Positions 8,079-16,818 are shown, counted from the stretch's first letter. The stretch is 64,000 nt of DNA from Salmonella bongori NCTC 12419 (GCF_000252995.1 NC_015761.1:186001-250000), one strand, 5' to 3'. Program-made: numbers and translations. Notes: a model not told the origin generated them from the sequence alone.

Positions 8079-8669
8079 TTACTCATAGTTAATGGTGAAC
8101 AGGCCCTGAGTAGAAAATGAGCCAGTGTGTAAATCCGCGATAGTGCTACCGGAGGCAAGCACAATACGGGCGCTGAATGGTAAAACCACCGTGGTTTCGT
8201 CGCTAACCTGCGCCAGAGAGACCAACTGCTGCGTCGGGCTGGCGCAACTAAGTTGCTTGCTGCCGCTGCCCGCCGGTGTCGAGGTGGTCCAGATTTCTGC
8301 TGAAACGTTGGCGGCATCATCACTGCCGTTCAGCGCGTTGCGAAAACCGTTACCGCCACCAGAGGCACCATCGCAGCCGGTTTTTGCTGTCAGAGTGACG
8401 GTCGCCTGTTTTTTGGCCAGCCCAACACAGTTGCTGAATACCAGCGAAAAGGCGCGTGAATTGGTTTTATTCACCAGTTGTGAAATATAAACGTCACCCA
8501 CATCGACAATGGAATTGGCCTTGCCGCTGTCATCGTGCAGGGTGGCCTGACAGGTTGAGGGCGTAATGGTGGTAGAAACTGTCATCTCCAGCGAATTTGT
8601 CCCGGCGTAGCCAGGTAAAGTGGTGAGAAGAAACGACAGCGCGCCACAGAACCGAACCAGATATCGCAT
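8079..8669 (-). CDS. staE: Minor fimbrial subunit (StaE/YadL-like)
   Basis: A 196-residue exported subunit when started at ATG 8669 (MRYLVRFCGALSF), which has AGGGAGG eight bases upstream. A second in-frame ATG at 8693 overlaps the end of the preceding gene by eight bases and would add eight residues. The signal peptide ends near GYAG. Mature protein has Cys residues in TPSTCQATL, FSNCVGLA and KTGCDGAS, and a terminal GLFTINYE. The third and fourth cysteines exceed the usual single disulfide of pilins. Confidence 0.78.
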   Translation of the reverse strand: MRYLVRFCGALSFLLTTLPGYAGTNSLEMTVSTTITPSTCQATLHDDSGKANSIVDVGDVYISQLVNKTNSRAFSLVFSNCVGLAKKQATVTLTAKTGCDGASGGGNGFRNALNGSDDAANVSAEIWTTSTPAGSGSKQLSCASPTQQLVSLAQVSDETTVVLPFSARIVLASGSTIADLHTGSFSTQGLFTINYE

Positions 8670-8685
8670 CAACCTAGCCTCCCTG

Positions 8686-9258
8686 CTATTCATAGGTAAA
8701 TGTAAAAGTCACTTTGGCCTGAAAATCGCCAGCCGTTGGCGTTAGCGAGGTGCTGGCACGGCGGAAAAAAGCGCTCAGGTTTTTACCGTTAGTAATTTCA
8801 CTTTGTTCCCAGGCAATTTTTTGCGAGCCATCGAGCTTTAGTCGTTGGCTGTCATCAGCGCCATCTGGCTTAAAGCCGAGGCCGACGTTTTCGGCGTTCC
8901 CGCTGGTCAGGCTGTTTGCCAGCATGTAGTTGCTGTTGGATAGTGTGGTGCCTTTCATGGTCATTGAAATTGAGGAGATCTCGTTATTGCACTCTTTCGG
9001 CTGCAGTTTGAAGCTGCTTTCGGTATTGGCCGTGGTGTTAAGTAGCTCGGCAATCCCGATATTCGGGACGGTGAGCGCATACTGCGTGCCGCTGCCGCTG
9101 AGCGACGCGTTACTGAGACTGCTCACCATCATGACGCAGGTGGTTTCTTCAATAACGGCAGTGAAATTCAGGCTCAATCCCTGAGTGGCGGTAAAACCCG
9201 GCTGCGCCAGAAATGCTGTGGCGAGCGCTAACGAGCGGACTACGCGGTGTGTTCTCAT
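8686..9258 (-). CDS. staD: Minor fimbrial subunit (StaD/YadM-like)
   Basis: A 190-residue exported pilin-fold protein directly downstream of the usher gene (16-bp gap). The signal peptide covers about residues 1-23 (ending GFTA). Mature features are the Cys pair in EETTCVMMV and KECNNEISS and a C-terminal VTFTFTYE with the usual penultimate Tyr. Its stop overlaps the longest reading of the next gene, which suggests coupled translation. Likely a tip fibrillum or adaptor subunit. Confidence 0.8.
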   Translation of the reverse strand: MRTHRVVRSLALATAFLAQPGFTATQGLSLNFTAVIEETTCVMMVSSLSNASLSGSGTQYALTVPNIGIAELLNTTANTESSFKLQPKECNNEISSISMTMKGTTLSNSNYMLANSLTSGNAENVGLGFKPDGADDSQRLKLDGSQKIAWEQSEITNGKNLSAFFRRASTSLTPTAGDFQAKVTFTFTYE

Positions 9259-9274
9259 CCTTTATCCTCGTAAT

Positions 9275-11878
9275 CTATTGCATCTTGCAGAGAACGGCAT
9301 TGAGCACGAGAGTTTTACCTACCGTTTTCTCATTGTCTGATGTGGTCTGGTAATGTACGCGGCAGCGCTGCATCTGGTTCTGCTGGCCCCAGCGAACCTC
9401 CAGTTCACCGCTTTCGCCGATGCCACGTATAAAAGCCTGACTCCCCTGGCCGACAGTGCCGAGCAGGTTGTTTTTCAGATCGTAAACTTCAGCGGTGAAC
9501 GGGATCGGCTGATGATCGCTGCGTACCAGGTTCAGGATCGCGGATTGTCCCTGATCGGTGTCGAAATGACTCACCACTACGGCACCGCGCCTTGGGATCA
9601 CGGTGGCGCTGGTGCTTTTCATTTCGATGTCATTGTCCAGACCGTTAATGTCAAGCGAGACGGTATTTTCCCGGTATGGCATTAACGAACTGCCGATGCC
9701 GTAGCCAAAGCGGTCAACAGTACTGTTACCGTAATCAATGCGTGCGCCTTTGGCTCCTGGGGCATCAATGAGCACCAGCGTATCGCTGTCGGTAAAGCTT
9801 TGGTTGCTAAAGGTCAGTCCGCCGCTGTGCAGCACAAAGCCGCCATCGGTATTTAATGAATACTGGCGAGAGCTATCGCTACTGGCCGATGCCGATGCGG
9901 CGATATTACCGTAGCTGGAGTCGTAGCTGACGTAGGTACTCACAGTGGAGAGATCTTTTTCCTCTTTCTCCATGTTGTACGCGGTGCTGACGCTATAGTT
10001 CCAGCGGTTGTCTGCGCTATAGCCGCTGGCGCTGGTGTTGAACTGGTTGCTGCCGTCAAAATCGCTACTCGCGCTGCTGTTTAAGGTTCGGAAGCCACCA
10101 CTGTCTCTGTCGGTACCCAACAGTTTATCCAGCGGGATCGTAACGCTGAGATAAACGGAATCGTCGCGGTTATTGTCTTCGTCATAGGAGCGTTGCAGGT
10201 TGATGCTGTAAGTGGCCCAGCCCAGGCTATTGCTATAGCCCGCAGAGAAGCTGCTGCGGGAATCATTGGTGACCCAATAGTCGGCCCAACTGCCGTTGAG
10301 ATAGAGTGAACCATAATTGATGTCCCCGCTTTTGAGACTTTGGTTGAGGCTAATGGTGAACTGGTTTTTCATCCTCGCATAGTTGTTCATACGATTGGCG
10401 GACTGTTCATTATTATGTTTAGCGTCATCAATAATGTTCAGCGCATCGCTCAACCCCAGATAGTCTTTCGTTGAGTAGCGATAGGCGGCGATATTCAACG
10501 AGGTGTCTGTTGGTGCGAAAAACTTATTCCACGATACGCGGTAGCTCTGGCCACGGTAGGTTTTATCCTGTGGAATATCCGCCTGCGATTGGGTGACGTC
10601 AAAAGAGATTGCGCCAATCAGCGTGTTCATTCCAAGACCCAATAAACCCGCAAAGTAGCCGTTATCAGTGGCCTGAATGCCGCTGAAACCGGTGAATGTG
10701 CTATTAAGGCCGTAGTAGAACGTACCCTGCGCCAGCCCCGGTTCGTCACGTAGGCTATCATCATTGACCTGGCCTACGCTGAGATCCCATTTGCCGACGC
10801 CGGGGTGCATCATTTGCACCAGCGATGAAAATGCCTGGCTAAAGCTATGTTTTGAACCGTCGGCTTCCGTAATGGTGACGATTAAGTCGGCGCCGTACCC
10901 AGAGGGCGAAAGATCGTCAATCACGAACGGCCCTGGCGGCACCGTGGTCTCATAAATTTTGTAGCCGTTCTGTGTAATAGTGACTTTAGCGTTGCTGTTG
11001 GCTACGCCGCGGATTGTTGGTGCATAGCTGGAAAGCTGCGGTGGCAGCATCTGTGATTCGCTATAGAGGCGAACACCGCGCAGGTTGACAGTGTCAAACG
11101 CTTCACCGCTGGTACCGGACTCACCGATGATCAATTGCGAGCGAAGCGCGGCGATATCGCGCTGAATATAACGGTTCTGATATTCAATACTGCTGCCGCC
11201 GTCTTTTTGCCAGGAGTAGTTACCCTGTGCGCGAAAATGCCACGCGCCAAGATTTATCCCGCCATTAAAGCCGGCATATACGCTGTTTTCAGTGCCATAT
11301 GGGTTTTTGTTCTTCCAGGCACTGACGTTGTACGACAGCATGGCGGCAGGAATGCCGTCATCCCATAATGAGGGATCAACATAGTTGGCGAAGCCTTTTT
11401 GTACCCACATTTGCGGTACGCCAATATCCAGTCGTTGATCGCCACCGTCGAAGTGAACCGTGGAGAGAGGAATTACCTGCGGCAGATTAAGGCAGTGGTT
11501 GGTACTGTCTTCACGCTTAACCAGTATCGCTTTTTCAGGAATATCGTCAGGCAGACGAATATGCAACTGGCTTAGCATCCTGGGTGTAATACAGGCCTGC
11601 GTTTTACCATTTTTATCGACATCAACAAACTCGACCTTCAGCGTAGTAACCAGATCGTTATTGACGTAGCCGCTGGCATCGTAAACGCCGGGGGAAATAA
11701 CGTTACCGTCAGCGTAGCGGCTGAGGTCGACTTTGCTGGAACCCGGCCCCATCAAAAACGAACTGTCAAACTCCAGCGTTTCGTTTTCGGCCCATGCAGA
11801 GACGCTGCCGGATAATAAAGTAAAAATAACAAAGCGGGCGAGAAAAGTGACCCTGAATTTTTTTGACAGTTGTGTCAT
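9275..11878 (-). CDS. staC: Outer-membrane fimbrial usher (StaC/HtrE-like)
   Basis: An 867-residue FimD/PapC-family usher, full length. It has a signal peptide to about residue 30 (SVSAWA), the N-terminal chaperone-binding domain (LEFDSSFLMG), the plug-bearing 24-strand barrel, the conserved PPGPFVIDDL segment near residue 320, and C-terminal domains ending with a Cys pair around QRCRVHYQ and VLCKMQ. It threads chaperone-subunit complexes across the outer membrane. No frameshift or stop interrupts it, so the cluster appears able to assemble fimbriae. Closest remembered relative: E. coli HtrE at the same locus. Confidence 0.92.
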   Translation of the reverse strand: MTQLSKKFRVTFLARFVIFTLLSGSVSAWAENETLEFDSSFLMGPGSSKVDLSRYADGNVISPGVYDASGYVNNDLVTTLKVEFVDVDKNGKTQACITPRMLSQLHIRLPDDIPEKAILVKREDSTNHCLNLPQVIPLSTVHFDGGDQRLDIGVPQMWVQKGFANYVDPSLWDDGIPAAMLSYNVSAWKNKNPYGTENSVYAGFNGGINLGAWHFRAQGNYSWQKDGGSSIEYQNRYIQRDIAALRSQLIIGESGTSGEAFDTVNLRGVRLYSESQMLPPQLSSYAPTIRGVANSNAKVTITQNGYKIYETTVPPGPFVIDDLSPSGYGADLIVTITEADGSKHSFSQAFSSLVQMMHPGVGKWDLSVGQVNDDSLRDEPGLAQGTFYYGLNSTFTGFSGIQATDNGYFAGLLGLGMNTLIGAISFDVTQSQADIPQDKTYRGQSYRVSWNKFFAPTDTSLNIAAYRYSTKDYLGLSDALNIIDDAKHNNEQSANRMNNYARMKNQFTISLNQSLKSGDINYGSLYLNGSWADYWVTNDSRSSFSAGYSNSLGWATYSINLQRSYDEDNNRDDSVYLSVTIPLDKLLGTDRDSGGFRTLNSSASSDFDGSNQFNTSASGYSADNRWNYSVSTAYNMEKEEKDLSTVSTYVSYDSSYGNIAASASASSDSSRQYSLNTDGGFVLHSGGLTFSNQSFTDSDTLVLIDAPGAKGARIDYGNSTVDRFGYGIGSSLMPYRENTVSLDINGLDNDIEMKSTSATVIPRRGAVVVSHFDTDQGQSAILNLVRSDHQPIPFTAEVYDLKNNLLGTVGQGSQAFIRGIGESGELEVRWGQQNQMQRCRVHYQTTSDNEKTVGKTLVLNAVLCKMQ

Positions 11879-11907
11879 TGGCGCATCCGAAAAGTAAAAT
11901 GTAAGCG

Positions 11908-12651
11908 TTAAATATCCACCTTGCCGTTAATAGCGCCGCCAAAGTCATTAATCGCAATGTAATGAATGCTGGCTTTTGCTGGCGCGCTGGTTAAGCCGGA
12001 AATAATGAAGTCAGTTTCGCCTTTTGGTGCGACCATTGAGGAGTTTACGTCATGTTTTCGCCCGCCAACCGTCACCTCAACTTTATTAAATGAGACGAAA
12101 TAACCGGTAGGGTTAATAACATGAACTACGGCCTTCCCCGATTTCTGCTGCATGCTCCATTTGAGTTTTTTGGGGGCTTCTGATGCGGTACCGTCAAGCC
12201 CTTCCGGGCGGTAGAACATTTTTATACGCGTGCGAAAAGCCAACTGTAGGATGTTTTTTTCTTTAACGTCGGCATCTTTCATTTTTGGCGGTACTTCAAG
12301 CACGTTAAACCAGTAAATGCTTTCACGGTCTTTAGGTAATACACGAGCGCCGGTATAGGTTAATTTTACCGTTTGCCCCCGACCCGCTTCGATGCGGGAA
12401 ACCGGTGGCGTAGCGTTAAAAGGCACATTAATCGTGCTGGGATCGGCGTTTGGATCGCCGTCATCTAACCAGTTTTGTACCAGTGCAGGGCGCGAGCCTT
12501 TATTTTCCAGACGAATAGAGGTGTCTTTTTGCGCCTCTTTATACACAATACGCGTACCGGAAAGGACAATATCCGCCATTGCCGGTTGAATAACCGACAG
12601 TGTGACTATTACTGACAGGGTTAAAAAAAGAGAACGAAACATCCTGGTCAT
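11908..12651 (-). CDS. staB: Periplasmic fimbrial chaperone (StaB/YadV-like)
   Basis: A 247-residue PapD-family chaperone with signal peptide to residue 26 (QPAMA). Immunoglobulin-like domain 1 has the conserved subunit-anchoring Arg in SGTRIVY and the Lys in RTRIKMFYRP. The segment ESIYWFNVLEVPP is the classic family signature. The short F1-G1 loop places it in the FGS class used for rigid pili. It lies between the second pilin gene and the usher, separated from the former by a 79-bp spacer containing a hairpin. Confidence 0.93.
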   Translation of the reverse strand: MTRMFRSLFLTLSVIVTLSVIQPAMADIVLSGTRIVYKEAQKDTSIRLENKGSRPALVQNWLDDGDPNADPSTINVPFNATPPVSRIEAGRGQTVKLTYTGARVLPKDRESIYWFNVLEVPPKMKDADVKEKNILQLAFRTRIKMFYRPEGLDGTASEAPKKLKWSMQQKSGKAVVHVINPTGYFVSFNKVEVTVGGRKHDVNSSMVAPKGETDFIISGLTSAPAKASIHYIAINDFGGAINGKVDI

Positions 12652-12678
12652 TGTTATTCCTCCATGGTAGATATTCAG

Positions 12679-12712
12679 GAGGAATACATACTGAATAACG
12701 TAATATTCCTCC
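12679..12712 (-). other. Intergenic hairpin between second pilin and chaperone genes
   Basis: GAGGAATA at 12679-12686 pairs with TATTCCTC at 12705-12712 around an 18-base loop. No U tract follows on the minus strand. In other fimbrial operons a hairpin at this place leaves a stable pilin-only mRNA after processing, giving excess major subunit. That role here is inferred. Confidence 0.5.
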
Positions 12713-12730
12713 CTCGTAAAACCCTGATGA

Positions 12731-13312
12731 TTAGTTATAGGTCAGGGTGTATGCGGTATTTGATTTCACGTAACCCGCGGTGACCGGTACTGCGCTGGAC
12801 TGTTTAACGTAAGAAACGACGAAATCAAATTTTGCTACGCCGTCAACGAAGGTGGATTCATGGATATCGCTGGGGTCATTCACTTTGACCTGGGTATAAG
12901 CCAGTGCAGATCCGGAGTCATCCACCTGGTGGATAGCCAGGTTAACACCAGCAGCAGGATCAGTGATGGAGTCATCGTTATTCAGGGTGCCGCTGCTATT
13001 ACTGAAGAACGTAGAAGACATGCTCAATTGCGCTTTAGCGTTTGCACTACTCGTACCGCAGTCTACGGAGATGTAGAAAGATTCCGGCATTACACCGACA
13101 GCACTGGTCTGAACGCCTGGATCAGCGTCAACTGCCGCTTTGCTGGCGGTGTTGAGTTGTACCTGACCATCCTGGCTGCCACCATTAACATGTGGTGTAC
13201 AGGTGTTATCACTGACCAGACCGGCAAAATCTACCTGACCGCCATCGAGTGCAAAGGCAGATGTGGAAGCCGCAGACACAACCATTGCTAAAGCAATTAA
13301 CTTTAATTTCAT
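12731..13312 (-). CDS. Major fimbrial subunit, second copy (StaA-like)
   Basis: A 193-residue pilin with signal peptide to residue 21 (STSAFA). The mature protein begins LDGGQVDFAG and has Cys in NTCTPHV and VDCGTS, then a terminal TAYTLTYN. It is about 80 percent identical by eye to the pilin encoded upstream at 13747-14337, including an identical stretch of over 30 residues at the C terminus. The ribosome site AAGGATA is followed by ATG. A perfect TATAAT lies about 48 bp upstream. It adjoins the chaperone gene, the usual place of staA. Which copy is orthologous to staA/yadN cannot be decided here. Confidence 0.88.
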   Translation of the reverse strand: MKLKLIALAMVVSAASTSAFALDGGQVDFAGLVSDNTCTPHVNGGSQDGQVQLNTASKAAVDADPGVQTSAVGVMPESFYISVDCGTSSANAKAQLSMSSTFFSNSSGTLNNDDSITDPAAGVNLAIHQVDDSGSALAYTQVKVNDPSDIHESTFVDGVAKFDFVVSYVKQSSAVPVTAGYVKSNTAYTLTYN

Positions 13313-13359
13313 GTTGAAATATCCTTGTTAGAAAATAATCGTCATTTCAGACGATCGCT

Positions 13360-13365
13360 ATTATA
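13360..13365 (-). promoter_or_regulatory. Putative -10 box for the second pilin gene
   Basis: On the minus strand TATAAT is perfect and lies 48-53 bp upstream of the ATG at 13312. The -35 region is only a poor match (TTTTAT at 17 bp spacing), which would fit an activated or H-NS-silenced promoter. It suggests the second pilin and downstream genes can be transcribed without the first pilin promoter. Confidence 0.45.
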
Positions 13366-13703
13366 GGACGTAGCCGAAAACTATAAAAATACCGTATATG
13401 GATATTTGCTTTTATTTAATTCATGAAATCAATGCTGCGTTGGGTTATTAGCGAAACACTTACCTGGAAGTGGATGTCACTTTTTTGGTTGTCTTTTTTC
13501 TATACATATTGTGTATCGCTAAGGTCAAAAGAAATCTTCCTATTCTTTTATTTTATAACTGATCTATATTTATCTGTTAACAATATATTTTATATTTATT
13601 TTTTTATGCTTTATTGTGCGTTTTTTATATGCTATTAAATATGCTGAAATCATTTTTAAGTAAATGTTAATGTGTAGCTAAGCAACCTCTGCTGGGTTTT
13701 AAA

Positions 13704-13734
13704 AGGAGTTACCAGACTGAACCCGGTAACTCCT
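13704..13734 (-). terminator. Intrinsic terminator after the first pilin gene
   Basis: On the minus strand AGGAGTTACC (13734-13725) pairs perfectly with GGTAACTCCT (13713-13704) around an 11-base loop and is followed by TTTT. The 10-bp stem plus U tract is a convincing rho-independent terminator, 13 bp after the first pilin stop. It would separate that gene from the rest of the cluster or act as an attenuator. Confidence 0.8.
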
Positions 13735-13746
13735 GGGTATCAAGCA

Positions 13747-14337
13747 TTAATTATAGGTAAGCGTATAGGCTGTATTCGATTTCACATAACCAGCGGTGAC
13801 GGGTACAGCACTGGACTGCTTAACATAAGAGACGACGAAGTTGAATTTCGCCACACCGTTGCTGTCAAACGCCTGGCTATGGACGTTGCTGGCATCGTTA
13901 ATCTTCACCTGAGAATACGCCTGCGCTGATCCTGAGCTATCTACTTCATGAATCGCCAGGTTAACGCCGGTCGCAGGTTCGGAGATAGAGTCATCGTTGT
14001 TCAGCGTACCATTGCTGTTACTAAAGAAGGTGGAGGACATGCTCAGGTTTGCTTTGGTGTTGGTGTTAGAAGCACCGCAGTCGACGGTAATGTAGAACGG
14101 TTCTGGCTGTACGCCAACCGCGCTGGTCTGGACGCCTGGGTCGGTATTCACCGCCGTTGTGTTAGCGGTATTGAGCTGTACCTGACCATCCTGGCTGCCG
14201 CCATTAACGTGTGGGATACAGGTGTTATCGCTTACCAGACCTGCAAAGTTTATCTGCCCACCGTCAAGAGCGAATGCGGAGGAGGAGATCAGCGCGGCTG
14301 AAAAAGCGGCTGACAGGGCGATGATTTTCTTTTTCAC
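13747..14337 (-). CDS. staA: Major fimbrial subunit, first copy (StaA-like)
   Basis: A 196-residue pilin starting at GTG 14337, which has AAGGA seven bases upstream. Reading back to 14376 would add a non-signal-like extension, so the GTG is preferred. The signal peptide is residues 1-24 (SSSAFA). The mature start LDGGQINFAG, the cysteines in NTCIPHV and VDCGAS, and the end TAYTLTYN match the neighbouring pilin. It is promoter-proximal in the cluster and has its own terminator. It therefore may be a separately expressed second shaft subunit rather than the ordinary first gene of a simple operon. Confidence 0.87.
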   Translation of the reverse strand: MKKKIIALSAAFSAALISSSAFALDGGQINFAGLVSDNTCIPHVNGGSQDGQVQLNTANTTAVNTDPGVQTSAVGVQPEPFYITVDCGASNTNTKANLSMSSTFFSNSNGTLNNDDSISEPATGVNLAIHEVDSSGSAQAYSQVKINDASNVHSQAFDSNGVAKFNFVVSYVKQSSAVPVTAGYVKSNTAYTLTYN

Positions 14338-14944
14338 GACATAATCCTTTAATGAGGTTAATGTGATCAATAACAAAAATACTCAATATATCTATTTTAT
14401 ATTGTGCTGATGTATTAAACCTGATAGCCGTTGTCTTTGTAAAATACATTGGGTTTATGGTTTATGATTTTTAAATAGAAAATAAATATGCTATTTGAAA
14501 TCGCTATTGGTCAATAAAATTAATCATCGAAATATTATTTGGAATAGTGATTTATTTTCGTAGGGTATAGGTTGTAACTTCATGATTATTTAATAAAATA
14601 AATGTAATAAATGTATTTTTTGCTCGGGTAAATCATTCGTTTTTATCCTTTTAAAATGATGGCTGGCATGGAGGGATAATGGTTTTCAATGTTTAATCTG
14701 TTTTTTATATGAAATAATAGCCATTAGATTTCCTACATATTAATTGTAAAAAAAATCAGCTCATAAAAATGGAGCATCTTTTATAATTTCATTTAAAACA
14801 TATTGATTTTATTTAATATTAGTAGTTGAGCACTTTATCAATCCGCGGTGCGTCTTGTTAAGGATGGGTCATACGGCACGACTGTGCGGCGGAGCGTCGA
14901 TTATGCCCGCCCCGGTGATTCTGTCAGCATGTTATAAGAAATCA
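14338..14944. other. 607-bp AT-rich upstream region of the fimbrial cluster
   Basis: No gene is supported here. The DNA is very AT rich between about 14380 and 14830, as is common for H-NS-bound promoters of horizontally acquired fimbrial genes. A TATAAA box on the minus strand at 14401-14396 lies about 60 bp before the first pilin. The half site AATGTGATCAA near 14358-14370 resembles half of a CRP site. No invertible repeats or recombinase gene were found. Confidence 0.55.
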
Positions 14945-15424
14945 CTACCAGAGTAGAGGGCGAGGTGAAACCTGTTGCAGGCGTTCCGTCAACGGTTGGT
15001 GATCATCAGGAAAAATAAGATCCGGGGCGATCTCAAACAGCGGCCACAGCATAAAACCACGGTTTTTCATATCGTAGTGTGGGACGGTCAGCCGTTCAGT
15101 CTGAATCAACCAATCGCCAAACAGCATGATATCGATATCCAGCGTGCGCGGCCCCCAACGTTCGGCTTTTCGAACACGACCCTGTTGCAGTTCAATGTGT
15201 TGCGTATGGTTGAGAAGGATTTCTGGCGCAAGCGCGGTTTCCAGCGCCACGGCGACGTTCAGATAGTCAGGCTGATCCTGTGGGCCTAACGGCGGGGTAC
15301 GGTAAAACGAAGAAACCGCGACGATATGGCTATCGGGGATATCGTCGATAGCCTTCAGGGCAGCATTGACCTGCTCAAGCGGAGAGGCCAGATTGCTGCC
15401 GAGCGCCATATACGCGACCGTCAT
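14945..15424 (-). CDS. folK: 2-amino-4-hydroxy-6-hydroxymethyldihydropteridine pyrophosphokinase
   Basis: FolK (HPPK) transfers pyrophosphate from ATP to the pterin precursor of folate. The 159-residue length is normal. The family signature RWGPRTLDIDIMLFG with the two Mg-binding aspartates is intact, as are the N-terminal YMALGSNL and the pterin loop SSFYRTPPLGPQDQPDYLN. The start overlaps the pcnB stop by four bases (ATGA), so the two genes form a coupled unit. Confidence 0.97.
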   Translation of the reverse strand: MTVAYMALGSNLASPLEQVNAALKAIDDIPDSHIVAVSSFYRTPPLGPQDQPDYLNVAVALETALAPEILLNHTQHIELQQGRVRKAERWGPRTLDIDIMLFGDWLIQTERLTVPHYDMKNRGFMLWPLFEIAPDLIFPDDHQPLTERLQQVSPRPLLW

Positions 15425-16818
15425 GCAGCGCCCTCACGACGCGGTGCTCTCCGGCGTGGACGCGGACGACGACGGCGTGGAGCAGGGTCGTCGTCCAGCT
15501 CGTTGAGCATTCCTTTTTGTTCTGGCGGCGCGGAAACCTGAAATTCGCTCCACCATTTCGCCAGGCGTTGCAGTTCAGCATTGTTTTCCACCTGGGCGCG
15601 CAACTCCAGCAAATCAAACGCGGCGCGAAACTTAGGATGTTCCATCAGCTTCCAGGCGCGTTTGCCCTGGCGACGGGACATTCGTAGCTGTAGCTGCCAG
15701 ATATCACGGGTCAGTGTAGTCAGCCGTTTGGGTATCGCCAGCGAACGGCAAGCTTCGTCTAATACTTCATTCATCGCCAGAGCGAAAGCATCGTAATAGG
15801 CAAGGCCGCTTTCCTGAGCGATTTTCTGCGCCATTTCCAGCAGCGGATACCAGAACATAGCGGCAAACAGGAATGCCGGGTTAACGCGCATCTCGTTGTG
15901 AATACGGGTATCGGTGTTTTTCAATACCTGCGCAATAATGCGTTCCATCGCGCTATCGCCATTTTCGGTGAAGTAACGCGTAATGGTCGGAAACAGCGGC
16001 TGGAACAGGTTGTATTCACGCAGCTTTTTATAGGTTTCGTAGCCATAGCCAGCCTGGAGGAGTTTGAGCGACTCTTCAAACAGGCGTGCCGGAGGGATAT
16101 CGTTCAGCAGTGTCGCCAGACGCGGGATCGGCTCTGCCGTTTCAGGGCTGATGCGCATATTAAGCTTGGCGGCGAAACGCACGGCGCGCAGCATTCTAAC
16201 CGGATCTTCGCGATAACGTGTTTCCGGATTGCCGATCAGACGAATTACGCCCTCTTTCAGATCCTGCATCCCGCCGACGTAATCGCGTACGGTAAAATCC
16301 GCCACGCTGTAATAAAGGCTGTTAATGGTGAAGTCGCGGCGCTGTGCATCTTCTTCGATAGAACCGAAGATATTATCGCGCAGTAGCATACCGTTTTGTC
16401 CACGCTGGGAGGTGGTACGGTCGCTTTCGCTGCCTTCATGATGACCACGAAACGTGGCCACTTCGATAATTTCCGGGCCAAACATAACGTGAGCAAGACG
16501 AAAACGGCGACCTACCAGACGGCAATTTCGGAACAATTTCCGTACCTGATCCGGCGTAGCGTTGGTAGTCACGTCGAAATCCTTCGGCTTTTTGCCGAGT
16601 AGAAGGTCGCGGACGCCGCCGCCGACCAGCCAGGCTTCGTATCCCGCTTTATTAAGCCTGTACATTACCTTCAGGGCATTTTCACTGATATCTTTGCGGG
16701 AAATAGCGTGCTGTTCACGCGGGATGATCGTCATATGTGGACGGGCGACGGCTTGTTCTGCCTCGCTCTCCTCGCGGCTTAACACCTTACGGCAAAAATT
16801 AGCGACTCGGGTAAAAAT
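15421..16818 (-). CDS. pcnB: Poly(A) polymerase I
   Basis: PcnB adds poly(A) tails to RNA 3' ends and speeds decay. The 465-residue protein has the nucleotidyltransferase motif LVGGGVRDLLLGKKPKDFDV and the downstream RRDFTINSLYY and NPETRYREDPVRMLRAVRF segments of the tRNA-nucleotidyltransferase superfamily. The C terminus is a very basic Arg-rich tail. The family start aligns with an ATT codon at 16818-16816, preceded by GAGGTG. In E. coli pcnB is known to initiate at AUU, which keeps its level low. The same codon is present here. An upstream ATG frame to 16839 exists but is not the family start. Confidence 0.93.
   Translation of the reverse strand: MFTRVANFCRKVLSREESEAEQAVARPHMTIIPREQHAISRKDISENALKVMYRLNKAGYEAWLVGGGVRDLLLGKKPKDFDVTTNATPDQVRKLFRNCRLVGRRFRLAHVMFGPEIIEVATFRGHHEGSESDRTTSQRGQNGMLLRDNIFGSIEEDAQRRDFTINSLYYSVADFTVRDYVGGMQDLKEGVIRLIGNPETRYREDPVRMLRAVRFAAKLNMRISPETAEPIPRLATLLNDIPPARLFEESLKLLQAGYGYETYKKLREYNLFQPLFPTITRYFTENGDSAMERIIAQVLKNTDTRIHNEMRVNPAFLFAAMFWYPLLEMAQKIAQESGLAYYDAFALAMNEVLDEACRSLAIPKRLTTLTRDIWQLQLRMSRRQGKRAWKLMEHPKFRAAFDLLELRAQVENNAELQRLAKWWSEFQVSAPPEQKGMLNELDDDPAPRRRRPRPRRRAPRREGAA

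Larger units (their letters stand above)
13313..13746. other. AT-rich 434-bp spacer between the two pilin genes
   Basis: The spacer holds, on the minus strand, a terminator just after the first pilin gene and a TATAAT box before the second. The middle (about 13480-13670) is very AT rich and has no supported gene. A 71-codon plus-strand frame at 13423-13638 is mostly hydrophobic codons from AT-rich DNA and lacks a convincing ribosome site. Confidence 0.7.

Noticed and set aside
13423..13638. 71-codon plus-strand frame between the pilin genes
   Set aside because: Hydrophobic product arises from AT-rich DNA, no ribosome site and no similarity I recognise. A regulator peptide is conceivable but unsupported.
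14338..14944. Possible invertible promoter (phase variation switch) before the fimbrial cluster
   Set aside because: No inverted repeats of useful length and no fim-type recombinase gene nearby. GATC-based Dam control also has too few well-placed sites to argue.
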